A stretch of 6,954 nt of DNA from Lactobacillaceae bacterium UBA639 (GTDB taxonomy: Bacteria; Bacillota; Bacilli; Lactobacillales; Lactobacillaceae). Within the stretch, counting starts at the first letter, position 1, and each line of letters begins with the position of its first letter. The stretch is taken from the NCBI GenBank assembly GCA_002299975.1, contig DBOT01000134.1, forward strand, positions 1-6,954, read 5' to 3'. Made by a program: the position numbers and the translations under genes. This document shows, in pieces, positions 1 through 6,954 of the stretch. The notes beneath the pieces were generated by a model. The model had not been told where the DNA came from. It did no database searches and saw only the letters and a list, made by a program, of their open reading frames with translations.

Positions 1-24
1 GGTTTGACAATTCGTCTTAAACAG

Positions 25-60
25 AAAAAGTACACCCGCAATTTTGTAGGTGTACTTTTT
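25..60 (-). terminator. Rho-independent terminator after whiA, probably bidirectional
   Basis: A perfect 12-bp inverted repeat (arms 25-36 and 49-60, core GTACACC/GGTGTAC) flanks a 12-nt loop. Read on the minus strand it begins 2 nt after the whiA stop codon and ends in five T's followed by CTGTTT. Because the arms are A-rich on the 5' side and T-rich on the 3' side in both directions, it could also stop transcription arriving on the plus strand. It closes the rapZ-yvcK-whiA unit. The hairpin is seen directly; its activity is inferred. Confidence 0.88.
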
Positions 61-62
61 GT

Positions 63-1001
63 TTATTCAGCTTTAGACATCCGTAGCTCGTCCGCATAGG
101 CATTGAGCTTACGCAACCGGTGGTTAACTCCCGACTTCGAAATCGGTCCGCCCGGTACCAGCTCACCGAGTTCCTTTAAGCTGACCTCCTGGTGGGCCAA
201 GCGGGTCTCGGCAATCTCCCGCAGCTTATCCGGCAGTGTCTGGATACCGACCCGTTCATCTATCAGCCGGATGTTCTCGATCTGGCGGGTCGAGGCGTTG
301 GCGATCTTGTTCATATTGGCATTCTCGCAGTTGACCAGCCGGTTGACCGAGTTCCGCATGTCCCGGACAATCCGGACGTTTTCAAACTGCAGCATCGAGT
401 TCGTAGCCCCAATCAACGACATGAAGTCGGCGATCTTCTCAGCCTCCTTCAGGTAGACAATGAAGCCACTGCGCCGGGCCGTCGTCTGGGCATTGAGGCC
501 AAACTTATTCATCATCTGGGCGATCATCTCGTTGTGTTCCTCATACAGGGAGTAGATCTCCAGGTGATAGCGCGACGTTTCAGGGTTGTTAACCGAGCCC
601 CCGGCCAGGAAAGCGCCTCGCAGGTATGACCGCACCATCCATTCATCGTCGAGCAGCTCTAACGGAACCCGCTCCTTGATTTGCAGGTTTTGCAAAATTC
701 CCAGGTCATCGAGGACATGCTGGGCCGCATAGCGCAGCCGGACGATGTACTGGTTGTTCTTCTTAAGCTTCATCTTGCGCCGTACCACGATCTCACTCTC
801 CACGTGGTAGAACTCCTTTAGCAGCGAATAGATCCGCCGGGCAATTGCCGGATTCTCCGTCTGAATGTTCAAGATCAGTTGGTGGTTGGCTAAGGCAATA
901 CTACCGTTCATCCGAATCAGGGCCATCAGTTCGGCCTGGGCATTCTTTTGGTGAACCTTAATCGCCGTCAATTCCTTCTTTACTTCGCTCGCGTACGACA
1001 C
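63..1001 (-). CDS. whiA: WhiA, DNA-binding protein affecting cell division and chromosome segregation
   Basis: This 312-residue protein has the normal length and domain order of WhiA. An N-terminal WhiA domain (about residues 20-105) is followed by a LAGLIDADG-homing-endonuclease-like fold, marked by [15 protein letters not shown] at 126-140. The C-terminal helix-turn-helix lies at about 270-305 ([12 protein letters not shown], then [11 protein letters not shown]). Known for the family: it was found as a sporulation transcription factor in Streptomyces; in Bacillus it binds DNA and influences Z-ring formation and chromosome segregation. The LAGLIDADG part lacks nuclease activity in studied members. 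The start is GTG, supported by a strong AGGAGG 7 nt upstream that overlaps the end of yvcK, so translation is probably coupled. It is the last gene of the rapZ-yvcK-whiA unit and is followed at once by a terminator. Nothing is truncated. Confidence 0.96.
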   Translation of the reverse strand: MSYASEVKKELTAIKVHQKNAQAELMALIRMNGSIALANHQLILNIQTENPAIARRIYSLLKEFYHVESEIVVRRKMKLKKNNQYIVRLRYAAQHVLDDLGILQNLQIKERVPLELLDDEWMVRSYLRGAFLAGGSVNNPETSRYHLEIYSLYEEHNEMIAQMMNKFGLNAQTTARRSGFIVYLKEAEKIADFMSLIGATNSMLQFENVRIVRDMRNSVNRLVNCENANMNKIANASTRQIENIRLIDERVGIQTLPDKLREIAETRLAHQEVSLKELGELVPGGPISKSGVNHRLRKLNAYADELRMSKAE

Positions 1002-1007
1002 AAAATT

Positions 1008-1014
1008 ACCTCCT
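1008..1014 (-). promoter_or_regulatory. whiA ribosome binding site overlapping the yvcK stop codon
   Basis: On the minus strand AGGAGGT lies 7 nt before the whiA GTG codon. It shares bases with the yvcK TAG stop (1013-1015). This fixes the GTG start and suggests that ribosomes finishing yvcK help to start whiA. Confidence 0.85.
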
Positions 1015-1999
1015 AGTCATGGACCTGGTGCAGGCGGTTGATCAGCTCATCCACCACCAGATCGCGGTCATGAAAGGCCCCATTATCCTTGAGGCGCAGG
1101 AAATTGGAACTGATCACCCGGCAGCCCTGATCACGCAATCCTTGGAAATCGTGACCAACTGGTTGGGAAATCTCATTCCATTCCTGAAAATCAATGTAGT
1201 TTTTCGGTACTGGTCGAATGTTGACCAGTACCGTATCAATAAAGTTCTTGCCAAGGTGCTGGTTGAGAACCCGAACGTGGTCAGCGTCGGTAAAGTGGTC
1301 GGTCTCCCCCTTCTGCGTCATGATGTTACAGATGTAGACAACCTCCGCCTTACTCTCGCAGACGGCCTTACCAACCTCGTCAATCATCAGGTTCGGCAAA
1401 ATGCTGGTAAACAGGCTTCCTGGACCTAAAACAATCTGGTCAGCCTCCTTAATCGCCTGAATAACCTCAGGAACGGGCTTAGCATGGTGACCATCTCCAT
1501 CATTTGACGGGGTAACCCAGACCCGCTTGATCTGCTTGTGGGCCGCAGTAATCTCAGATTCACCACTCAGCGTCGTTCCATCAGTGAATTCGGCGTTCAG
1601 AGTCAGGGGCTCGTTAGCAACCGGGTAGATGTGGCCGTGGATCTTCATCATGTCAGACAACTCTTGAACGGCAGTAAAGATCCCACCCTTCATCTCTGAC
1701 AGGGCGGAGATGATCAGGTTACCAATGGCGTGGCCAGCAAAGAACTGGTCCCGACTATTGAAGCGGTACTGGAAAACATCCAGCTCCAGTTGCGGCAGCT
1801 CTGACAGGGCCACCAGCCCATTGCGGATGTCACCAGGTGGTACCACGTTAATGTAGTTGCGGAGGATTCCCGATGAGCCCCCATCATCAGCGACTGTTAC
1901 CACAGCAGTGATGTCGACGTCCTTGTCACGCAGACCGCGCAGGACAACAGGAAGGCCGGTCCCACCGCCGATCACCACAATCTTTGGTTTACGAAACAT
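1013..1999 (-). CDS. yvcK: YvcK/GlmR, UDP-sugar-binding regulator of cell-wall precursor supply (CofD-like fold)
   Basis: This 328-residue cytoplasmic protein is full length for the YvcK family. Visible motifs are the glycine-rich nucleotide-binding loop GGGTGLPV (11-18), ADDGGSSG (37-44), PPGDIRN (54-60), GPGSLFTSI (192-200) and TQKGETDHF (228-236). Known for the family: it has a CofD-like fold and binds UDP-GlcNAc. In Bacillus and Listeria it is needed for growth on gluconeogenic carbon and for normal peptidoglycan synthesis. In B. subtilis, where it is also called GlmR, it stimulates the glucosamine-6-phosphate synthase GlmS. No transferase role is implied, although the fold resembles the coenzyme F420 enzyme CofD. 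The ATG start gives the expected N-terminus [15 protein letters not shown]; its AGGA ribosome site is 11 nt away, slightly long. The gene starts 17 nt after rapZ and its stop overlaps the whiA ribosome site. Residues 256-265 are encoded by a strong hairpin (1205-1233). Confidence 0.95.
   Translation of the reverse strand: MFRKPKIVVIGGGTGLPVVLRGLRDKDVDITAVVTVADDGGSSGILRNYINVVPPGDIRNGLVALSELPQLELDVFQYRFNSRDQFFAGHAIGNLIISALSEMKGGIFTAVQELSDMMKIHGHIYPVANEPLTLNAEFTDGTTLSGESEITAAHKQIKRVWVTPSNDGDGHHAKPVPEVIQAIKEADQIVLGPGSLFTSILPNLMIDEVGKAVCESKAEVVYICNIMTQKGETDHFTDADHVRVLNQHLGKNFIDTVLVNIRPVPKNYIDFQEWNEISQPVGHDFQGLRDQGCRVISSNFLRLKDNGAFHDRDLVVDELINRLHQVHD
1205..1233 (-). repeat. Perfect 11-bp inverted repeat (hairpin) inside yvcK
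   Basis: CGGTACTGGTC at 1205-1215 and its exact complement GACCAGTACCG at 1223-1233 flank a 7-nt loop. In the yvcK mRNA this encodes residues 256-265. On the minus strand it is followed by A's, not T's, so it is not a standard terminator. It may be a coincidence of codon choice, an RNA processing or pausing site, or a protein-binding palindrome. No function is assigned. Confidence 0.6.
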
Positions 2000-2016
2000 A
2001 AGTGCTGTCTTCCTTT

Positions 2017-2886
2017 CTATTGTGCCTTGTCAACATCACGGTGGTAGAGGTTGACCTGGTAGCCACTGTCCTTAAGATCAGCCGCCAGTCGGTTAGCAAT
2101 CGTTACTGACCGGTGCTGACCACCAGTACAACCGATGGCAATCGTCAGGCTGCTCTTCCCTTCATGAATGTAGCCAGGCAGGGCACCCTTGATCAGTGAT
2201 GACAGATGCTGGTAGAACTGCTTGGCCTCGTCACTCTTCATAACGTATTCCTGGACTGCCCGATCATTTCCTGTCAGGTGCTTCAGTTCTGGAATATAGA
2301 ACGGGTTCGGCAGGAAACGGACATCCATGACAATGTCGGCATCCAGTGGCAGACCGTACTTGAAGCCAAAGGACATTACCTCAACGTAGAAGTTGCTGCC
2401 TTCACCGTGACCAAAGAGCTTGTTGATCCGCAGCTTCAGGTTTCGCGGCGTCAGGTTAGTCGTGTCGATGATCTCATCGGCCTGACTCTTCAGCTCGGTC
2501 AACAGCTTACGTTCCAGTTCCACCCCATCCAGGAGCCGTCCCTGAGGTGCCAACGGGTGGGCACGCCGGGTTTCCTTGTAGCGGGAAACCAGGGTAACAT
2601 TGTCCGCATCCAAGAACAGCAAGCGCACTTGCAAGTCGTCACGCTTCCGCAGTTTTTCCAGACTCGGTAATACCTTACTGTGGAAACCGCGTGAACGCAG
2701 GTCCATCACCATGGCGATCTTGTCGAACTCACCAGAATTCTTGATCACGTCCACAAATTTTTCAGCTAGGCTCGGCAGCATATTATCAATTACGAAGTAG
2801 CCAAGATCCTCAAAGCTGTGGATTGCCACCGTCTTACCGGCACCACTCATCCCCGTAATGATCACTACCTGCATCTTATCAGCCAT
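2017..2886 (-). CDS. rapZ: RapZ/YvcJ, P-loop nucleotide-binding protein
   Basis: This 289-residue protein matches the RapZ family in length and layout. The N-terminal half is a P-loop NTPase with Walker A GMSGAGKT (12-19) and a likely Walker B in the stretch [10 protein letters not shown]. The C-terminal half carries the family's conserved [11 protein letters not shown] stretch and [10 protein letters not shown] (252-261). Known for the family: E. coli RapZ is an RNA-binding adaptor that presents the small RNA GlmZ to RNase E and so controls glmS; Bacillus YvcJ hydrolyses GTP and affects competence. GlmZ-type RNAs are not known in Firmicutes, so the target here is unknown. The chain ends in HRDVDKAQ, without an obvious basic cluster like that implicated in RNA binding in E. 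coli. The ATG start has GAGAGGA 7 nt upstream (2894-2900). It is the first gene of the unit with yvcK and whiA, behind a promoter at 2922-2950. Confidence 0.95.
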   Translation of the reverse strand: MADKMQVVIITGMSGAGKTVAIHSFEDLGYFVIDNMLPSLAEKFVDVIKNSGEFDKIAMVMDLRSRGFHSKVLPSLEKLRKRDDLQVRLLFLDADNVTLVSRYKETRRAHPLAPQGRLLDGVELERKLLTELKSQADEIIDTTNLTPRNLKLRINKLFGHGEGSNFYVEVMSFGFKYGLPLDADIVMDVRFLPNPFYIPELKHLTGNDRAVQEYVMKSDEAKQFYQHLSSLIKGALPGYIHEGKSSLTIAIGCTGGQHRSVTIANRLAADLKDSGYQVNLYHRDVDKAQ

Positions 2887-2921
2887 TTACTTTTCCTCTC
2901 TTCTATCAGGACTACCCAAGT

Positions 2922-2950
2922 ATTGTAACACATCAAGCCGGGCGTGTCTT
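2922..2950 (-). promoter_or_regulatory. Extended -10 promoter for rapZ-yvcK-whiA
   Basis: On the minus strand AAGACA (2945-2950, four of six matches to TTGACA) is followed by a 17-bp spacer and TACAAT (2922-2927, five of six). TGT directly precedes the -10, giving an extended TGn motif. A start near 2915 would leave a leader of about 30 nt containing the rapZ ribosome site. The -35 lies 5 nt beyond the DUF523 stop codon. The match to a housekeeping (SigA) promoter is good; use in the cell is inferred. Confidence 0.75.
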
Positions 2951-2954
2951 ATAA

Positions 2955-3476
2955 TTACTCATCAGCCCGCAGGTTATCATGGTGGAGATTCTCCCAGGTT
3001 ACCGCATCAACGTACGGACGAATATTAGCTAACGTCAGGTTCTCATCACCAAAGCACTTAATTCCATGAGCCTGAAGCAGAGCCGCTGTGACCCCTACTC
3101 CCGGGATCTTATTCCCGGCAAACTCACCATCATAAATCAGTTTGGTTCCACAGGCCGGACTCTTCTGCTTCAGAAAGGCCACCGTGACCCCGTGATCCTG
3201 GGCAATCTTCAGGACCATCCGGGCTCCCTGCAAATATTCCTTAGTCACATCGCGGCCCGCACGATTCATTACCGTGGCCCGGCCGGCTAGCACGTCACGG
3301 CCAGTTCCACCCTGGATCTCCGCCGGGACCCGCGGGGTTGAAAAGCCACCCATGATCTCCGGACAGACCGTAACCGCCTGCCCCATCGCCACCAGCTTCA
3401 CTGCCAGGTTGTTGCGGGCATTTCCACCATCGTAACGGACATTAAAACCAGCTAGACACGCACTAATCAGAATCAT
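2955..3476 (-). CDS. DUF523 protein, TudS-like iron-sulfur desulfidase candidate
   Basis: With the preferred ATG at 3476 the protein has 173 residues and is essentially one DUF523 domain. Family motifs visible are ISACLAGFNVRYDGG (4-18), VCPEIMGGFSTPRVPAE (37-53) and KSPACGTKLIYDG (105-117). Cysteines are at 7, 38, 109 and 141; the first three lie in the conserved motifs. Known: some DUF523 proteins are TudS enzymes, which remove sulfur from 2-thiouracil using a [4Fe-4S] cluster held by three cysteines. The fused DUF1722 domain of longer relatives is absent. Substrate and activity here are inferred, and many DUF523 proteins are uncharacterised. An upstream in-frame TTG at 3509 would add 11 residues but has no ribosome site and lies in the uvrA terminator. 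The site AGGAGG (3485-3490) is 8 nt from the chosen ATG. The gene stands alone between the uvrA hairpin and the rapZ promoter, with no clear promoter of its own. Confidence 0.88.
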   Translation of the reverse strand: MILISACLAGFNVRYDGGNARNNLAVKLVAMGQAVTVCPEIMGGFSTPRVPAEIQGGTGRDVLAGRATVMNRAGRDVTKEYLQGARMVLKIAQDHGVTVAFLKQKSPACGTKLIYDGEFAGNKIPGVGVTAALLQAHGIKCFGDENLTLANIRPYVDAVTWENLHHDNLRADE

Positions 3477-3484
3477 CACCATCG

Positions 3485-3490
3485 CCTCCT
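3485..3490 (-). promoter_or_regulatory. Ribosome binding site that sets the DUF523 start
   Basis: A perfect AGGAGG on the minus strand lies 8 nt before the ATG at 3474-3476 and only 2 nt before another in-frame ATG at 3480-3482. The spacing favours the inner ATG, and MILISACLAG is also where family similarity begins. It rules against the longer TTG-initiated reading. Confidence 0.85.
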
Positions 3491-3507
3491 CACTTCCAGA
3501 ATACACC

Positions 3508-3541
3508 AAAAGGGAGCTTCACCAGCATGAAGCTCCCTTTT
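3508..3541 (-). terminator. Hairpin terminator after uvrA, possibly leaky
   Basis: A perfect 14-bp inverted repeat (arms 3508-3521 and 3528-3541, core GGGAGCTTCA/TGAAGCTCCC) encloses a 6-nt loop, 8 nt downstream of the uvrA stop. On the minus strand the T-tract is only four T's, and these can pair with the A's of the opposite arm; it is followed by GG. The stem is strong but the tail is short, so partial read-through into the DUF523 gene is plausible. Read on the plus strand the tail is TTTTCGTTT. Confidence 0.82.
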
Positions 3542-3549
3542 CGTTTAAC

Positions 3550-6426
3550 TTATTTACGTTTCCGCCGACTCTTCTTAGCTGCATGAGCGGCCATTAATTC
3601 GCGGTCCCGTTCCAGCATCTGTTTGAGGTACTTACCAGTATAGCTGCCCTTGACCTGGGCAACCTCTTCCGGCGTCCCGGTCGCCACGACCTGGCCGCCG
3701 CCCTCACCACCTTCTGGTCCGAGGTCAATCAGCCAGTCTGCTGACTTCACCACGTCGAGTTCGTGCTCAATCACCAGGACGGTGTTCCCGGCATCTACCA
3801 ACCGCTGCAGGACGCCCAGAAGACGTTTGATGTCATCCATGTGGAGCCCCGTCGTTGGTTCATCCAGGATGTAGAAGCTCTTACCATGCGATTGCCGGTG
3901 CAATTCGGCGGCCAGCTTCATCCGCTGGGCCTCCCCACCAGACAGGGTGGTAGCGGGCTGGCCCAGGTGAACGTAGCCCAAGCCAACATCTTCAATCGTC
4001 TGTAGCTTCCGCCGGATCTTTGGGATAGCACTGAAGAAGTCCAGAGCCTCGGAAACCGTCATGTTCAGCACCTCAGCAATGTTCTTCCCCTTGTACTCGA
4101 CTTCAAGGGTCTCAGAGTTGTACCGCGTTCCATGGCAAACTTCACACGGAACGTAGACGTCAGGTAAGAAGTTCATTTCGATCTTGATGATCCCATCCCC
4201 GTGGCAGGCCTCACAACGGCCGCCCTTGACGTTGAAACTGAACCGGCCCTTGGTGTAGCCCCGCACCTTGGCCTGGTTAGTCTGGGCAAAGAGCTCCCGG
4301 ATATCATCGAAAACGCCGGTGTAGGTAGCCGGGTTACTCCGTGGGGTCCGACCGATCGGTGACTGGTCAATGTTGATGACCTTCTCGATGTTGTTGACCC
4401 CGGAGATTGACTTGTATTTGCCTGGCTTAGCGGAGTTGTGGTTGAGTTTCTGGGCCAAAATCCGTTTCAGGATCAGGTTAACCAGGGTGGACTTACCAGA
4501 GCCCGAAACCCCAGTGACGCAGATAAACTTACCGAGTGGGAAGTCGACGTCGATGTTCTTGAGGTTATTGGCGGCGGCCCCCTTTAGGATAATGTGCTTA
4601 CCATTACCCTGGCGACGCTCCGTTGGCACCTCAATCATCTTCTTACCAGACAGGTACTGCCCCGTCAGCGACTTCCGTGACCGCATGATCTGCTTTGGCG
4701 TCCCGGCAGCCATCACCTGACCACCGTTTTCACCAGCACCAGGACCGATATCAATGATGTAGTCGGCCGCCCGCATCGTGTCCTCGTCGTGCTCAACTAC
4801 GATCAGGGTGTTACCGAGGTCGCGCATCGCCTTGAGTGAGGAAATCAGCCGGTCGTTATCTCGCTGGTGCAGACCGATTGATGGTTCATCCAGCACATAC
4901 ATCACTCCAGAAAGGTTAGAACCGATCTGGGTAGCCAGCCGAATCCGCTGAGCTTCCCCACCAGATAGGGTCCGAGCCGAACGACTGAGGGTCAGGTAAT
5001 CGACCCCGACGTTCTGCATGAAGGTCAGCCGGTCCAGGATCTCCTTCAGGATTGGCTTAGCGATCTGTTCATTTTGTTCCGACAACTTAACGTTCTTGAA
5101 GAATTCAATGGACTTACTGATTGGCAGGTCGGATACTTCACCGATGTTTTGCCCATCGATCTTCACGGCCAGGGCTCGCTGGTTGAGCCGGTACCCGTGG
5201 CAAACTGGGCACGGCAGTTCGGTCATGTACTTGCGCATCTGCTCCCGCGTGAAGTCGGAATTGGTCTCTTTGTAACGCCGCTTGATGTTGTTGATGACCC
5301 CTTCAAATGGTACGTCAACGTCCCGTACGCCACCAAAGTCGTTCTCATAGTGGAAGTGGAAGGTCTGGTCGCCATTGCCGTAGAGGACCATCTTCTGTTG
5401 CTTCTTAGGGAGTTTATTGAACGGCGTATCCATGTCGATACCGACCGCCTGACAGAACTGTTCCAGCAGCTGTGGGTAGTACTGGGAGGAAATCGGGTTC
5501 CACGGTACCATGGCCCCTTCGCGGAGGCTCTTGCTCCGGTCTGGGACAACCAGGTCTACGTCAACTTCGAGCTTAGAACCAAGCCCCTCACACTCTGGGC
5601 AGGCACCAATTGGGGCGTTAAAGGAGAAGAGCCGTGGTTCCAGCTCCCCCACCGTGAAGCCACAGATTGGACAAGCGTACTTCTCGGAGAATGGGATTGG
5701 GTCCCCGCCGATAACATCCGCAATGGCGTACCCGTCACTGAGGCGCAAGGCCGCCTCGAAGGAATCAAAGAGCCGGGAGCGGATCCCGTCCTTGACGATA
5801 ATCCGGTCGATCACCACGTTGACCGTATGCTTCTTATTCTTATCTAGTTCCGGCACCTCGTCCAGGTCATAGGTTTCCCCGTCAACCTGGACCCGCACGA
5901 AGCCTTCCCGCTTGATCTTGTCAAAGACCTTCTTCTGGGTCCCCTTCTTGTCACGAACGATCGGTGACAGGATCTGGAGACGGGTTCGTTCAGGTAGCTT
6001 GAGAATCCGGTCTACCATCTGGTCCGGCGATTGACTGGTAATCGGAATGTTGTCGTTGGGACAGATCGGGGTCCCGGCCCGCGCCCAGAGCAGACGGAGG
6101 AAGTCGTTGATTTCAGTAACCGTCCCGACCGTTGACCGCGGGTTATGCGAGGTCGTCTTCTGATCAATTGAAATGGCCGGAGAGAGACCGTCAATTGAGT
6201 CAACATCCGGCTTATCCATCTGGCCCAGGAACTGCCGGGCATAGGCGGACAGACTTTCAACATACCGCCGTTGCCCTTCCGCATACAGGGTGTCAAAGGC
6301 CAAGGAACTCTTCCCCGACCCCGACAGACCGGTAATCACTACTAGCTTGTTCTTGGGAATCGTTACATCAATGTTCTTCAGATTATGGGCACGGGCCCCA
6401 TGAATCACAATCTTATCGGTTGCCAT
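3550..6426 (-). CDS. uvrA: UvrA, excinuclease ABC subunit A
   Basis: This 958-residue ATPase scans DNA with UvrB for bulky lesions in nucleotide excision repair. Both ABC halves are intact. Half one has Walker A GLSGSGKS (33-40), signature LSGGEAQ (487-493) and Walker B with LDEPSIGLH (about 508-520). Half two has Walker A GVSGSGKS (639-646), signature LSGGEAQ (828-834) and LDEPTTGLH (about 854-862). Zinc sites are CPIC/CPEC (Cys 252, 255, 276, 279) and CEAC/CEVC (Cys 738, 741, 761, 764), with a further CPVC pair at 406 and 409. The UvrB-binding and insertion regions lie between the first Walker A and its signature. The chain ends in a basic tail, KKSRRKRK. Two adjacent starts exist, GTG at 6429 and ATG at 6426; the ATG is preferred because AAGGGGG is then 7 nt away and [17 protein letters not shown] is the usual N-terminus. 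It begins 12 nt after uvrB, with which it is surely cotranscribed. Confidence 0.98.
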   Translation of the reverse strand: MATDKIVIHGARAHNLKNIDVTIPKNKLVVITGLSGSGKSSLAFDTLYAEGQRRYVESLSAYARQFLGQMDKPDVDSIDGLSPAISIDQKTTSHNPRSTVGTVTEINDFLRLLWARAGTPICPNDNIPITSQSPDQMVDRILKLPERTRLQILSPIVRDKKGTQKKVFDKIKREGFVRVQVDGETYDLDEVPELDKNKKHTVNVVIDRIIVKDGIRSRLFDSFEAALRLSDGYAIADVIGGDPIPFSEKYACPICGFTVGELEPRLFSFNAPIGACPECEGLGSKLEVDVDLVVPDRSKSLREGAMVPWNPISSQYYPQLLEQFCQAVGIDMDTPFNKLPKKQQKMVLYGNGDQTFHFHYENDFGGVRDVDVPFEGVINNIKRRYKETNSDFTREQMRKYMTELPCPVCHGYRLNQRALAVKIDGQNIGEVSDLPISKSIEFFKNVKLSEQNEQIAKPILKEILDRLTFMQNVGVDYLTLSRSARTLSGGEAQRIRLATQIGSNLSGVMYVLDEPSIGLHQRDNDRLISSLKAMRDLGNTLIVVEHDEDTMRAADYIIDIGPGAGENGGQVMAAGTPKQIMRSRKSLTGQYLSGKKMIEVPTERRQGNGKHIILKGAAANNLKNIDVDFPLGKFICVTGVSGSGKSTLVNLILKRILAQKLNHNSAKPGKYKSISGVNNIEKVINIDQSPIGRTPRSNPATYTGVFDDIRELFAQTNQAKVRGYTKGRFSFNVKGGRCEACHGDGIIKIEMNFLPDVYVPCEVCHGTRYNSETLEVEYKGKNIAEVLNMTVSEALDFFSAIPKIRRKLQTIEDVGLGYVHLGQPATTLSGGEAQRMKLAAELHRQSHGKSFYILDEPTTGLHMDDIKRLLGVLQRLVDAGNTVLVIEHELDVVKSADWLIDLGPEGGEGGGQVVATGTPEEVAQVKGSYTGKYLKQMLERDRELMAAHAAKKSRRKRK

Positions 6427-6433
6427 CACTTAT

Positions 6434-6440
6434 CCCCCTT
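6434..6440 (-). promoter_or_regulatory. uvrA ribosome binding site overlapping the uvrB stop
   Basis: AAGGGGG on the minus strand shares its two A's with the uvrB TAA stop (6439-6441). It is 7 nt from the ATG at 6424-6426 and only 4 nt from the GTG at 6427-6429. This supports the ATG as the uvrA start and suggests translational coupling of the two repair subunits. Confidence 0.75.
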
Positions 6441-6954
6441 ATTTCTTTTTCGTTTTCTTTCCCGTCATCTGGGCCTTCAATTCCATGACGGTATCACGCA
6501 GCGTGGCGGCCTGTTCGAAGTCCAAACGCTTGGCAGCTGACTGCATCTGTTCCGTCAATTCGGCTACCATCTTCTCCTGGTCAGCCCGCTTCAACTTAGC
6601 AAAGTCACGGGTCGTAAATTCAGCGCTGTCTTCCTGCTCACCAGTATCCTCACTCGGCTTCGTAGCAGAGATGGCATCCTGGATCGGCTTGATGATCGTC
6701 TTTGGCGTAATGTGGTGCTCTTCGTTGTACTTCATCTGGATCGACCGCCGCCGTTTCGTCTCATCGATCGCCTTCTGCATCGACTCGGTAACGGTATCGG
6801 CGTACATGATAACCGCACCATGCTCGTTCCGAGCCGCCCGACCGATCGTCTGAATCAACGACCGTTCGTTCCGCAAGAAGCCTTCCTTATCCGCATCGAG
6901 GATTGCCACGAGAGTGATCTCCGGGATATCAAGTCCCTCACGAAGAAGGTTGAT
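6439..6954 (-). CDS. uvrB: UvrB, excinuclease ABC subunit B (C-terminal 171 residues; cut by window edge)
   Basis: The frame is open to the right edge, so the 5' part of the gene lies outside; an apparent GTG start at 6909 is an internal valine. The fragment begins [20 protein letters not shown], which is helicase motif V and what follows. It continues with [20 protein letters not shown] and AARN (motif VI, arginine-finger region) and a [12 protein letters not shown] stretch typical of UvrB. An acidic linker ([15 protein letters not shown]) leads to the UVR domain at about residues 123-160 of the fragment, the part that contacts UvrC. The chain ends GKKTKKK. UvrB receives damaged DNA from UvrA and verifies the lesion. 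If the full protein has the usual size (about 660-690 residues), about a quarter is seen. Its promoter, and any SOS operator, would be to the right of the window. Confidence 0.97.
   Translation of the reverse strand: MNLLREGLDIPEITLVAILDADKEGFLRNERSLIQTIGRAARNEHGAVIMYADTVTESMQKAIDETKRRRSIQMKYNEEHHITPKTIIKPIQDAISATKPSEDTGEQEDSAEFTTRDFAKLKRADQEKMVAELTEQMQSAAKRLDFEQAATLRDTVMELKAQMTGKKTKKK

Noticed and set aside
5..10. TTGTCA on the minus strand as a -35 box for a gene beyond the left edge
   Set aside because: The matching -10 would lie outside the window, so it cannot be supported.
3..19. Possible CtsR operator (TTTGACA) at the left edge, expected if clpP follows whiA
   Set aside because: Only one heptad is present, with one mismatch. 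The adjacent bases do not form the second heptad with the required spacing, and the window ends before any downstream gene.
192..629. Plus-strand open frame of 145 codons opposite whiA
   Set aside because: It is a shadow of the whiA codon pattern with no recognisable motifs.
1019..1429. Plus-strand open frame of 136 codons opposite yvcK
   Set aside because: It is fully antisense to yvcK, whose frame shows all family motifs; the antisense translation shows none.
1837..1846. 10-bp palindrome GTGGTACCAC in yvcK
   Set aside because: Palindromes of this length are expected several times by chance in about 7 kb, and this one has no loop or context suggesting function.
2297..2306. GAACGGGTTC in rapZ as an SOS (LexA) operator
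   Set aside because: The two half-sites are separated by 2 nt, whereas the Gram-positive operator needs GAAC and GTTC 4 nt apart. It also lies inside a coding region.
2206..2670. Plus-strand open frame of 154 codons opposite rapZ
   Set aside because: It is antisense to a complete rapZ and has no family resemblance.
3477..3509. N-terminal extension of the DUF523 protein from a TTG at 3509
   Set aside because: The TTG lies at the end of the uvrA terminator hairpin and has no ribosome site. A perfect AGGAGG instead serves the ATG at 3476, where family similarity begins.
5074..5847. Plus-strand open frame of 257 codons opposite uvrA
   Set aside because: It lies wholly antisense to a conserved region of uvrA. 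Its translation shows no recognisable domain, and it has no fitting promoter or ribosome site that I can see. Long antisense frames are common opposite moderately GC-rich genes.

Overview
The window carries six genes, all transcribed right to left on the minus strand, and almost no unexplained sequence. It looks like chromosomal core DNA of a low-copy-repeat Firmicute. The protein sequences, the AGGAGG-type ribosome binding sites, the rapZ-yvcK-whiA order and the uvrB-uvrA pair directly upstream all point to Lactobacillaceae. The base composition, near half G+C by eye, suggests one of the higher-GC groups such as Limosilactobacillus; the genus is an inference.

In transcription order: (1) the last 171 codons of uvrB, cut by the right edge of the window, followed 12 nt later by complete uvrA. 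These encode the damage-recognition part of nucleotide excision repair. (2) A perfect 14-bp hairpin with a short U-tract just after uvrA. (3) A small DUF523 protein whose conserved cysteines match the iron-sulfur TudS-like desulfidase family. (4) A well-formed extended -10 promoter overlapping the end of the DUF523 region, which drives (5) rapZ, yvcK (glmR) and whiA, packed with gaps of 17 and 11 nt. (6) A bidirectional-looking terminator right after whiA, with the left window edge 24 nt further on.

The layout suggests two main transcription units. The first is uvrBA, with its promoter and any SOS operator outside the window to the right. The second is rapZ-yvcK-whiA, with its own promoter and terminator. 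The second unit is the conserved Gram-positive cluster linking an NTPase (RapZ/YvcJ), a UDP-sugar-binding regulator of cell-wall precursor supply (YvcK/GlmR) and a DNA-binding protein tied to cell division and chromosome segregation (WhiA). The DUF523 gene sits between the two units with no visible promoter of its own and probably depends on read-through of the uvrA terminator.

I found no mobile element, CRISPR array, tRNA, rRNA or intergenic gap over 100 nt. I see no clearly undescribed system. The points most worth checking are the TudS-like cysteine set in the DUF523 protein, its odd expression context, and a strong hairpin inside the yvcK coding sequence.
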